A stretch of 5,915 nt of DNA from Clostridia bacterium DTU080. Its GTDB lineage: Bacteria; Bacillota; Limnochordia; DTU080. The notes beneath the pieces were generated by a model. The model was given only the letters and a program-made list of their open reading frames with translations. It was not told where the DNA came from and did not search any database. Positions 1 to 5,055 of the stretch are shown here, one piece after another. The position numbers and the translations under genes are program-made. The first letter of the stretch is position 1; every line of letters starts with the position of its first letter. The stretch spans positions 1 through 5,915 of the forward strand of contig LFTP01000194.1 in assembly GCA_001513395.1 (NCBI GenBank), given 5' to 3'.

Positions 1-420
1 ATGCAGGGCCACCGGAGGCGAGTCGGCCCCCGCCGCCACACGGTAGACAGCCCCATAGACATTGCTGCGACGAGCATTGAGCGCAGACACCACCAAGCCC
101 GACAGTCCCGTCACCTGCCAGGCCAAGGCCTCAAGTGTATTGACCGCTACCGTGGGTTTTTTCCATCCGTACGCCAAGGCTTTAGCGGTGGTCACTCCAA
201 CTCTCAGCCCAGTGAACGATCCGGGCCCCACGGTCACAGCGATGGCGTCAAGTTGATCACCAGTGATGTCAGCCTCGCGCATCACCTGCTCGACGGCGGG
301 CATCAGCCGTTCGGAATGCACGGTGCCCACATTGAACGAGCGCTCGCTGCGAACCACCCCGTCCACAAGCAGGGCCGCTCCGCCGCTCGCAGCGGAGGTA
401 TCCAGACCGAGTATTTTCAC
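1..420 (-). CDS. tsaB: tRNA threonylcarbamoyladenosine biosynthesis protein TsaB (C-terminus cut by window edge)
   Basis: TsaB is the non-catalytic ASKHA-fold partner of TsaD. With TsaE it forms the cytoplasmic complex that places threonylcarbamoyl on A37 of ANN-decoding tRNAs (t6A). The first 140 residues are visible; the family is usually about 220-240 residues, so roughly 80-100 lie beyond the left edge. The N-terminal beta strand ILGLDTS (3-9) is typical, as are HSERLMPAV (35-43), the hallmark GPGSFTGLRVG (65-75) and the LNARRSNVY segment (114-122). The start is a GTG at 420-418, with a G-rich Shine-Dalgarno (AAGGGGG) a few bases upstream. It overlaps the tsaE stop codon as GTGA, so the two are probably translationally coupled. 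Family assignment is very secure. In Bacillota rimI and tsaD commonly follow, but they would lie outside the window. Confidence 0.95.
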   Translation of the reverse strand, partial: MKILGLDTSAASGGAALLVDGVVRSERSFNVGTVHSERLMPAVEQVMREADITGDQLDAIAVTVGPGSFTGLRVGVTTAKALAYGWKKPTVAVNTLEALAWQVTGLSGLVVSALNARRSNVYGAVYRVAAGADSPPVALH

Positions 421-923
421 ACCCAGCCCCCTTCATTCTCTGCTAAAGCACATCGTAGCCGTTCAAGCACCCGACGGACATCGCATCCCGCACCCGACAG
501 GCGGATGCGGCGTTCATCCGACGCATCATCAACGCCGAAAAAACGAACCCACAGGGCTTGCTCGGGCATCATCTCCGCAAACTTATCTCCCCATTCGACA
601 GCCGCCACACCATCCCCTTCGAACAGATACTCATCAAAACCGAGATCCAAGAGCTCATCGCTGCTGTCCAATCGATACAGATCAAAATGATAGAGGGGAA
701 CTCGACCCGAATAAACATGTAAGAGAGAAAAGCTGGGGCTGTGCACCTGGGAGGTGTCAGCCCCCAACCCTTGAGCGAGTCCCTTGACAAATACCGTCTT
801 ACCGGAGCCCAGGGGACCGCAAAGGACCACCACGTCCCCTTGATCGACCGCCTGGCCCAGAAGCACTCCGAGACGATGGGTATACAATGCGGAACCCGCC
901 CGATACTCCAGTTCAGTCTTCAC
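417..923 (-). CDS. tsaE: tRNA threonylcarbamoyladenosine biosynthesis ATPase TsaE
   Basis: TsaE is a small P-loop ATPase that binds the TsaB-TsaD complex and is needed for turnover in t6A synthesis on tRNA. The product is 168 aa, slightly above the common 150-160. The Walker A motif GPLGSGKT spans 36-43 (most relatives have GAGKT, so Ser40 is a mild variant). SPSFSLLHVY (62-71) is the switch-like SPTF motif. HFDLYRL (79-85) carries Asp81, and VEWGDK (109-114) is the conserved EW motif near the C-terminal side of the fold. The start is GTG at 923-921, with GGAGG at 933-937 and a 9-nt spacer. It lies inside the last codons of the upstream receiver gene (11-nt overlap), and its own stop overlaps the tsaB start, so these three genes are probably co-translated. 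The identification is very secure. Confidence 0.96.
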   Translation of the reverse strand: MKTELEYRAGSALYTHRLGVLLGQAVDQGDVVVLCGPLGSGKTVFVKGLAQGLGADTSQVHSPSFSLLHVYSGRVPLYHFDLYRLDSSDELLDLGFDEYLFEGDGVAAVEWGDKFAEMMPEQALWVRFFGVDDASDERRIRLSGAGCDVRRVLERLRCALAENEGGWV

Positions 924-1290
924 ATCCGACCGCCTCCGCCAGGACCGCTTTCAACTCTTCCATCTCGAAGGGCTTGCAAAGATGGTGCACGGCACCCGCT
1001 TCCTTAGCCGCCGCCTCCAGTTCGGGCCAAGGAAAACTTGAGAACATCACGATCGCCGACGGACAGCCAAGCTCCTGCTTGAGCCGACGCGTCGCTCCGA
1101 TGCCATCAAGACGAGGCATGCGAACATCCATAAGAATCACATCCGGCTTGAGAGCCATTGCCATTTCAACAGCCTGCAGACCGTCACCGGCTTCTCCGAC
1201 CACCTGGAATTGCTCGCCGCACAGCGGCACTAGATCGCGCAGGACTTCGCGTACAGCCGGGTCATCATCTACGAGCAACACTGTGACCAA
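913..1290 (-). CDS. Stand-alone CheY-like response regulator receiver protein
   Basis: This is a single receiver domain with no DNA-binding or enzymatic output domain. From the TTG start it is 125 aa, the size of CheY or Spo0F. Counting from that start, the acidic pocket is DDD at 8-10, the phospho-acceptor is Asp55 in ILMDVRMPRLDG, the switch Ser/Thr is Ser84 in IVMFSS, and Lys106 sits in CKPF. All catalytic residues are therefore present, and a histidine kinase partner is expected elsewhere in the genome. The TTG start is preferred because AGAGGGGG lies 6 nt upstream; an in-frame ATG at 1311-1309 has no good ribosome site and would place this Shine-Dalgarno inside the gene. The 3' end overlaps tsaE by 11 nt, while 59 nt separate it from the asparaginase gene. 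The target is unknown: chemotaxis, a phosphorelay or protein-protein control are all possible. The fold is certain, the role is not. Confidence 0.9.
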   Translation of the reverse strand: MVTVLLVDDDPAVREVLRDLVPLCGEQFQVVGEAGDGLQAVEMAMALKPDVILMDVRMPRLDGIGATRRLKQELGCPSAIVMFSSFPWPELEAAAKEAGAVHHLCKPFEMEELKAVLAEAVGCED

Positions 1291-1296
1291 ATAAAT

Positions 1297-1304
1297 CCCC
1301 CTCT
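1297..1304 (-). promoter_or_regulatory. Ribosome binding site deciding the TTG start of the receiver gene
   Basis: On the minus strand this reads AGAGGGGG, 6 nt before the TTG at 1290-1288. It supports the shorter 125-residue product beginning just before the VLLVDDD strand, where receiver domains normally begin, over the ATG seven codons upstream. Confidence 0.65.
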
Positions 1305-1349
1305 GAGGCATCGTCCATGGTGATCGAACGCGCCGTCGGCAGCAAGAAA

Positions 1350-2387
1350 TCAGTTGTCCTGGCGCAAGGCGGACAAAGCCTCGGCCAACGCTTCCGGTAC
1401 TATCGCTTCTATGTTACCCACCGGTGTCCCCGCTACTGTACGGACGCTGGGCCGATGCAGATCCGCCAGTGCTTTGGCTTCCTCCGCACTCAAGACTCCC
1501 AACCGGACCAAGATATCAACGCAAACTGGCGGTAGGGCCCGCGTTCCTCCGTCTTCCGCCTTCATGGCCAAGCCCAATCCCAGCTCAGGAAGGCCGACGG
1601 CCAGTACACCCTCGGCTCCGCCCTTACTGAACAGGCGCCCGCCGGTTGCCGCCATGATAGAAGTGTCAAAGCGTCCACTGCCAGCTACCATGTGGGGATG
1701 GTCGCGCATGGCCCGTGTTACCCGCTCGGCTGCCCGAGCGATCTCCGCAGGCAACGATGAGGGATCGGCCAGACGAGCGTACGCCGTGGCCATGGCACGG
1801 AGAGTCACCGCTGAAGTGTGCAGTCCGCAACCATCGACGCTTACGGGCATAACGGCGGCAGACACACCCGTCATCATCTCCAGAATCTGCATCACAGCCT
1901 GTCCGGTCGGATGCTCTAATTCCAGATAACCGTCTACGGGCCATCCGTGCAATTGAGCCAATGCCAAAATTCCCGCGTGCTTGCCGGAACAGTTGTTATG
2001 AATGGGACGGGGCAGTTCGCCGGCTCGCACAAGATCATTGGCCGCTTTTTCAGACGCCGGAGGGTGGGCGCCGCAACGCAGATACTCTTCGCTGAGGCCA
2101 ATGCGCTCAAGTATGGATCGTACAGCCTGCACATGCACTGGCTCGCCCGAGTGAGAACCCGTCATGACTGCCAATTCGTCTTCTTGCAACCCAAAGCGCT
2201 CCATCCCGCCACCGGCAACCAGTGGCAACACCTGCAACGGCTTCGCCGCGGACCGCCAAAAGGTGATGCGATCCGGGTTACCTGCATAGGCCCTCACTCG
2301 ACCCGAGGTGTCGCTCAGCACTACGCTAACCAAGTGCCTGCTCTCAACCACAGAGCCTCGAGTGACGTGAACCGCGACTTCACTCAT
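1350..2387 (-). CDS. Zinc-type L-asparaginase (asparaginase II / Rhizobium AII-like, class 3)
   Basis: The product is 345 aa and belongs to the asparaginase II family (Rhizobium etli type). This family hydrolyses L-asparagine to aspartate and ammonia and is unrelated to the E. coli AnsA/AnsB fold. The diagnostic blocks are all present. RSAAKPLQ (45-52) holds Ser46 and Lys49, and TGSHSGE (76-82) holds Ser78. NNCSGKHAG (131-139) holds Cys133 and Lys136, DGCG (185-188) holds Cys187, and FSKGGAEG (253-260) holds Lys255. By family knowledge from the R. etli enzyme, the Ser-Lys tandems are catalytic and the Cys-Lys-Cys set binds zinc, so the active site looks intact. No signal peptide is seen, so it is probably cytoplasmic. 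The ATG start is preceded by a G-rich stretch rather than a classic Shine-Dalgarno. It lies 42 nt after the C26 amidohydrolase gene and probably shares its transcript. Substrate could be asparagine or a related amide. Confidence 0.9.
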   Translation of the reverse strand: MSEVAVHVTRGSVVESRHLVSVVLSDTSGRVRAYAGNPDRITFWRSAAKPLQVLPLVAGGGMERFGLQEDELAVMTGSHSGEPVHVQAVRSILERIGLSEEYLRCGAHPPASEKAANDLVRAGELPRPIHNNCSGKHAGILALAQLHGWPVDGYLELEHPTGQAVMQILEMMTGVSAAVMPVSVDGCGLHTSAVTLRAMATAYARLADPSSLPAEIARAAERVTRAMRDHPHMVAGSGRFDTSIMAATGGRLFSKGGAEGVLAVGLPELGLGLAMKAEDGGTRALPPVCVDILVRLGVLSAEEAKALADLHRPSVRTVAGTPVGNIEAIVPEALAEALSALRQDN

Positions 2388-2429
2388 TTCGGTCCCACCC
2401 CCGCTACCTGCACGGTGTGATCTTTTGCA

Positions 2430-3155
2430 TCATTCGCTGGTCTTACCCGCCAAGCCTGCCTGGATAAAGGCCTCAAACAGTCTTCTTTGCAAAGGATGAT
2501 GCCGCAGCATACCCTCAGGATGCCACTGAACACCCAACGCGAAGGTCGCTTCCACACCTTCAATGGCCTCTACGACACCGTCGGAGGCTTGGGCGACCAC
2601 TCGCATGCCCGGTCCACAACTGCGAACGGCCTGATGGTGAAAGCTGTTGACACGAAGCTTCGTTTCGCCTAGAATCCCCGCCAAAAGGCTGTCAGGATCG
2701 ATCTCTACATGATGCGAGGCGTGCCAGCGCGGAGCCTGTTGGCGGTGCTGAAGCACGAAGCCACCGCCCCACTGGCTTGGCAAGTCCTGGTACAGAGTGC
2801 CTCCGGCAGCCACGTTGAGCACCTGGCATCCGCGGCAAATGCCGAGAACGGGCTTGCCATGTTGCAGAGCATAGCGGGCTAGATAGAGATCAACCGCATC
2901 CACCTCAGGTTCTACACGGCCGTTGGCCGGACAAGGTTCTTCCCCATAGTGGGCAGGATCAACGTCGTTGCCGCCAGGCAATAGGATGGCATCAGCCATC
3001 TTGCAAAGAGTTGACAGGGTCTCCTCACCGGTCCTGGGCGGAACCACCATCACACTTCCTCCGGCGCCTTCCAATGCAGCGACATAACTCAGACCGCCCT
3101 GGAACATAGTTCCGCCGGAGTCAATACTACAAGACATGAGCACCAACGGCCGCAT
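2430..3155 (-). CDS. Peptidase C26 / class I glutamine amidotransferase-like gamma-glutamyl hydrolase (PuuD-like)
   Basis: The product is 241 aa. The family includes PuuD (gamma-glutamyl-GABA hydrolase) and other enzymes that cleave gamma-glutamyl amides through a Cys-His-Glu triad. From the chosen start the order is: an N-terminal strand, the LPGGNDVDP block (59-67), and a PEVDAVDLYLARYAL helix. The nucleophile elbow GICRGCQVLN follows, with Cys107, then GGTLYQDL and VNSFHHQAV, and finally QWHPEG with His212 and Glu214. The triad is complete. No synthase domain is fused, which favours a free hydrolase over an amidotransferase subunit. The start is ATG 3155-3153, preceded by a perfect AGGAGGTG; an in-frame GTG 25 codons upstream would put a long hairpin in the coding region and is unlikely. 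The asparaginase gene follows 42 nt downstream, suggesting a joint role in amide nitrogen release. The actual substrate cannot be read from the sequence. Confidence 0.88.
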   Translation of the reverse strand: MRPLVLMSCSIDSGGTMFQGGLSYVAALEGAGGSVMVVPPRTGEETLSTLCKMADAILLPGGNDVDPAHYGEEPCPANGRVEPEVDAVDLYLARYALQHGKPVLGICRGCQVLNVAAGGTLYQDLPSQWGGGFVLQHRQQAPRWHASHHVEIDPDSLLAGILGETKLRVNSFHHQAVRSCGPGMRVVAQASDGVVEAIEGVEATFALGVQWHPEGMLRHHPLQRRLFEAFIQAGLAGKTSE

Positions 3156-3161
3156 GCATTG

Positions 3162-3169
3162 CACCTCCT
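3162..3169 (-). promoter_or_regulatory. Strong ribosome binding site of the C26 hydrolase gene
   Basis: AGGAGGTG on the minus strand, a near full anti-Shine-Dalgarno match, sits 6 nt before the ATG at 3155-3153. It fixes the start 25 codons inside the longest open frame. A second ATG at 3159-3157 is out of frame. Confidence 0.8.
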
Positions 3170-3182
3170 GATACAGCAAAAC

Positions 3183-3220
3183 CGCAAACGAGACCCGCGG
3201 ACTTGCGAGTCTCGTTTGCG
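3183..3220 (-). terminator. Perfect 12-bp inverted repeat: candidate terminator or attenuator after mazF
   Basis: The arms at 3183-3194 and 3209-3220 are exact reverse complements (CGCAAACGAGAC / GTCTCGTTTGCG) around a 14-nt spacer. Within the spacer, after one mismatch, a further 3 bp (CGC/GCG) can pair. In the direction of transcription the stem is followed by GTTTTGCT, a short and interrupted U-run. It lies 25 nt after the mazF stop and 13 nt before the Shine-Dalgarno of the C26 gene. Its position fits a leaky intrinsic terminator for mazEF, or a leader hairpin governing the downstream genes. The stem is seen directly; the function is inferred. Confidence 0.45.
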
Positions 3221-3245
3221 CGTCAGGCACGACGTGATCAATGAT

Positions 3246-3596
3246 CTACAACTCTATCAACCCGAGGCTGATCATCAGACCCTCGTTTACCCGTTCCATG
3301 CTCTCTTTGTCAAGATGAGCCAGTTTCTCTTTGAGCCTGCGTTTGTCAATGGTCCGCAACTGTTCGAGCAGAATCACTGAATCGCGCTCCAGACCATATT
3401 CATCTGCACAGATCTCAACATGAGTAGGCAGTTTCGCTTTCTTGATCCGGGATGTAATAGCAGCAACAATCGTAGTCGGACTGTGACGATTGCCTATGTC
3501 GTTTTGCAGCACCAATACAGGACGAGTGCCACCTTGCTCGGAGCCGATCACCGGATTGAGGTTGGCGTAGACGATATCTCCTCGCCGAACCTCCAA
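3246..3596 (-). CDS. mazF: Type II toxin MazF/EndoA, sequence-specific mRNA interferase
   Basis: MazF-type endoribonuclease, very close to Bacillus EndoA (PemK/MazF fold). It cleaves single-stranded RNA at short sequence motifs and is held inactive by MazE. The product is 116 aa, equal to the Bacillus protein. The N-terminal strand RRGDIVYANL (4-13) leads into GSEQGGTRPVLV (18-29), which holds Arg25. SPTTIVAAIT (39-48) ends in Thr48, then KLPTHVEI and DSVILLEQLRTIDK follow. Arg25 and Thr48 fall at the same numbers as the active-site residues of Bacillus EndoA when the TTG at 3596-3594 is the start, which supports that start. The Shine-Dalgarno (GGAGGGAG) is inside the mazE 3' end at a longish spacing, so toxin translation may be weak or coupled to mazE. 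It starts 5 nt after the mazE stop. An upstream TTG at 3641 would give a 15-residue extension. Confidence 0.93.
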   Translation of the reverse strand: MEVRRGDIVYANLNPVIGSEQGGTRPVLVLQNDIGNRHSPTTIVAAITSRIKKAKLPTHVEICADEYGLERDSVILLEQLRTIDKRRLKEKLAHLDKESMERVNEGLMISLGLIEL

Positions 3597-3601
3597 CTCA
3601 T

Positions 3602-3871
3602 CTATTCTCCCTCCGACAGAGCCTGTTCGTACTCGCTCCAAACGAAGTCACCCTCGGCTTCACTGGCGAGCTCCAGGTTCAAGGCTGCCATTTGCTGGTA
3701 TCCCTCAATGAGCTGACGTCTCACAGCTCGCCTTCTACGCTCTTTCATATAATACTCCACGCTCTCGCAGATGAACTCATTCCGGTCCATTTTTGCGTCT
3801 TCGATCTCACGGGTCAAGCGCAGCAACAGTGTTTCGGGCAAGGATACAACAATCTGTCGGGACCTGGTCAA
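3602..3871 (-). CDS. mazE: Antitoxin MazE/EndoAI, ribbon-helix-helix protein
   Basis: The product is 89 aa and resembles Bacillus EndoAI. The N-terminal ribbon-helix-helix domain has the DNA-contacting strand RQIVVSLPE (5-13), helix A around LLLRLTREIEDAKM (15-28), and helix B from RNEFICESVEYYM (30-42) into a very basic ERRRR stretch. The C-terminal part (GYQQMAALNLELASEAE, then an acidic tail) matches the segment that wraps MazF. It probably neutralises MazF and binds its own promoter as a dimer. The TTG start is chosen because AGAGGAG lies 8 nt upstream and the protein then begins just before the RHH strand. The ATG at 3916 would add 15 residues without homology and sits almost on the predicted transcription start. 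It is preceded by its own promoter and followed directly by mazF. In many Bacillota alr precedes this pair; here the sugar isomerase gene does. Confidence 0.9.
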   Translation of the reverse strand: MTRSRQIVVSLPETLLLRLTREIEDAKMDRNEFICESVEYYMKERRRRAVRRQLIEGYQQMAALNLELASEAEGDFVWSEYEQALSEGE

Positions 3872-3879
3872 CTGCCTGT

Positions 3880-3886
3880 CTCCTCT
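3880..3886 (-). promoter_or_regulatory. Ribosome binding site deciding the TTG start of mazE
   Basis: AGAGGAG on the minus strand, 8 nt before the TTG at 3871-3869. No comparable site precedes the in-frame ATGs at 3916 or 3892, so this fixes the 89-residue MazE. Confidence 0.7.
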
Positions 3887-3924
3887 GCACATACTTCCAA
3901 GTCTGCGGACAAGCATCTACCCCA

Positions 3925-3954
3925 AGTTTACCTTTGTCTGCCAAGGCGTGTCAA
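3925..3954 (-). promoter_or_regulatory. Sigma-A-like promoter for mazEF
   Basis: On the minus strand a consensus -35 box TTGACA (3949-3954) is followed by 18 bp and a -10 box TAAACT (3925-3930, 4 of 6 matches to TATAAT). The expected transcription start is near 3918, leaving a leader of roughly 45-50 nt before the mazE TTG. It begins only 15 nt after the isomerase stop codon, and no terminator is visible between them. mazEF could therefore be served both by this promoter and by readthrough. By analogy with other mazEF loci the MazE dimer may bind here, but no clear operator palindrome is seen. Confidence 0.65.
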
Positions 3955-3969
3955 TCATTCGCATACCGG

Positions 3970-5034
3970 TCATCCGATCGCCTGCTTGAGTCTCGCAATA
4001 GCCTCAATCGGCGTCGGATCTATGCCGTACAACAACGCCAGATACGTGGCGACGAAGTCGCCGGGATAGACCAGTGACAAAAGCCGCGCCACGGGTGATA
4101 CACCCTGAGCCCAAAACTCAGTGATGCCCTCAGCTTTTTGACCCATGATCCGTTTGGTGATATCAATGCGACGATTGTTACGCTCACCGTCATCAGTATC
4201 TCGCAAAAGAACTACGTGCAATCGTCGCAAGAGATCTTGCGGCTGCTCCCAACCGACCACTTCATTGTGAGTCAGTTCGGGGAAAGCGTTCCAGAAAGCG
4301 GCTGACTTGCTGTTTTCGTTGTACTGACACTTCCAACGATAGGCGGCGACGCTGCCGCGACCTTCCGTACCGAGCACCAAAGGTACGTGGCCCACCAGAC
4401 GGACAGCTAGGCTTTTGGCCGGATTCTGTGAAGCCGGGTTTTTCCGTCCGTAGAGTGCGCACTGCGCCTCAAGCAGCTCTGTCGTCTCCGCCAAGGCCTC
4501 TGCTTGGGCCGGCAAAAACCCCAATCGTTCGCCAATCACCAGCAACGGCACAAACGTATAACCGATAGCCGTTCTCGGCGGCAGCCCAGTCCGAATGCGA
4601 ATGACCGGGTAACCATCCTCAGCTGCCCGGGATGCCAGCTCGCCTCCGGTGGTTATGACCGCAATACGCGCTCGACGCTGCTTTGCGGCCGTGTAGGCAG
4701 CGAGAGTCTCCTCCGTGTTGCCCGAATAGCTCACCGCTACAACCAGGCTGTGTCTGTCAACCCAAGCCGGCAGGCGATCACTGCGGCAGGCGATCACTGG
4801 GATGTTGCTTTGTTCGTTGGCCACGGCCCGCAAAAAATCCGCACTTATTCCTGAACCGCCCATGCCCGCCACGACCACTTGCCGGATATCGCTCCAGCGC
4901 GACAAAGGCATGCTGCGCGCCATGCGCTCCGCCTCGCGACAATGCTGAGGCAGGGCTTCCACCAAACCGAGCATGTCGCTTGGATCAGCATTTTTCAACC
5001 ATTCCCGGTCATCGAGCCTTCCGGTTGCAGGCAT
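3970..5034 (-). CDS. Bifunctional phosphoglucose/phosphomannose isomerase (SIS-domain family)
   Basis: The product is 354 aa. The family interconverts glucose-6-phosphate or mannose-6-phosphate with fructose-6-phosphate in the cytoplasm and has two SIS (sugar isomerase) domains. From the chosen start, the first SIS domain carries VAGMGGSGIS (55-64) and the phosphate-binding SYSGNTEET (102-110). PPRTAIGY (152-159) follows in the linker region. The second domain carries KCQYNENSK (235-243) with the likely catalytic Glu240, HNE (256-258) with His256, and the C-terminal DPTPIEAI block (339-346) leading to Lys350. These match the known Glu/His/Lys active-site pattern. The start is the second of two in-frame ATGs: GGGAGGG abuts the first ATG (5040) but is 6 nt from the second. 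The upstream kinase stop is 21 nt away, so the two are almost certainly one operon, consistent with glucose to fructose-6-phosphate flux. A perfect 16-bp tandem repeat lies at 4768-4799. Confidence 0.93.
   Translation of the reverse strand: MPATGRLDDREWLKNADPSDMLGLVEALPQHCREAERMARSMPLSRWSDIRQVVVAGMGGSGISADFLRAVANEQSNIPVIACRSDRLPAWVDRHSLVVAVSYSGNTEETLAAYTAAKQRRARIAVITTGGELASRAAEDGYPVIRIRTGLPPRTAIGYTFVPLLVIGERLGFLPAQAEALAETTELLEAQCALYGRKNPASQNPAKSLAVRLVGHVPLVLGTEGRGSVAAYRWKCQYNENSKSAAFWNAFPELTHNEVVGWEQPQDLLRRLHVVLLRDTDDGERNNRRIDITKRIMGQKAEGITEFWAQGVSPVARLLSLVYPGDFVATYLALLYGIDPTPIEAIARLKQAIG
4768..4799. repeat. Perfect tandem duplication of a 16-bp unit within the isomerase gene
   Basis: CGGCAGGCGATCACTG occurs twice back to back (4768-4783 and 4784-4799) with no mismatch. 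Because 16 is not a multiple of 3, the copies are read in different frames, giving PVIACR and then SDRLPA. The protein still appears to align with relatives here without a net insertion, judged from remembered family sequences. Confidence 0.9.
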
Positions 5035-5040
5035 CGCCAT

Positions 5041-5047
5041 CCCTCCC
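5041..5047 (-). promoter_or_regulatory. Ribosome binding site deciding the isomerase start
   Basis: GGGAGGG on the minus strand directly touches the ATG at 5040-5038 but stands 6 nt before the in-frame ATG at 5034-5032. Normal spacing favours the second ATG, shortening the product by two residues. Confidence 0.65.
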
Positions 5048-5055
5048 GGCTACCT

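Noticed and set aside
1..690. Long plus-strand open frame of about 229 codons
   Set aside because: It lies antisense to tsaB and tsaE, whose motifs are unmistakable. Its product is rich in Arg, Ser, His and Pro with no recognisable domain, as expected of a shadow frame in GC-rich coding DNA.
263..787. Plus-strand open frame of about 174 codons
   Set aside because: Entirely antisense to tsaB and tsaE, no motif and no convincing ribosome site; a shadow frame.
1291..1349. Possible promoter or terminator between the asparaginase and receiver genes
   Set aside because: No paired -35/-10 boxes with sound spacing and no stem followed by a U-run could be found in these 59 bases.
1354..1929. Plus-strand open frame of about 191 codons opposite the asparaginase gene
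   Set aside because: Low-complexity Ala/Ser/Arg/Pro composition typical of a reverse frame of a GC-rich gene. The asparaginase on the other strand has all family motifs.
1947..2420. Plus-strand open frame of about 157 codons
   Set aside because: Antisense to the N-terminal half of the asparaginase gene; no recognisable fold or ribosome site.
3156..3230. N-terminal extension of the C26 hydrolase from a GTG at 3230
   Set aside because: It would translate through the perfect hairpin and has no ribosome site, whereas AGGAGGTG sits 6 nt before the ATG at 3155.
3232..3246. Clustered GATC motifs with local symmetry just after the mazF stop
   Set aside because: GATC is self-palindromic, so two nearby copies give trivial symmetry, and no further structure supports a site.
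3872..3916. mazE starting at the ATG at 3916, possibly as a near-leaderless message
   Set aside because: The predicted transcription start is about 2 nt away and the extra residues do not resemble EndoAI. AGAGGAG is placed correctly for the TTG at 3871.
3897..3945. Three CCAAG (CTTGG on the minus strand) repeats across the mazE promoter region as possible antitoxin operators
   Set aside because: Spacings of 19 and 25 bp are irregular, the motif is only 5 bp, and there is no palindromic arrangement; likely chance.
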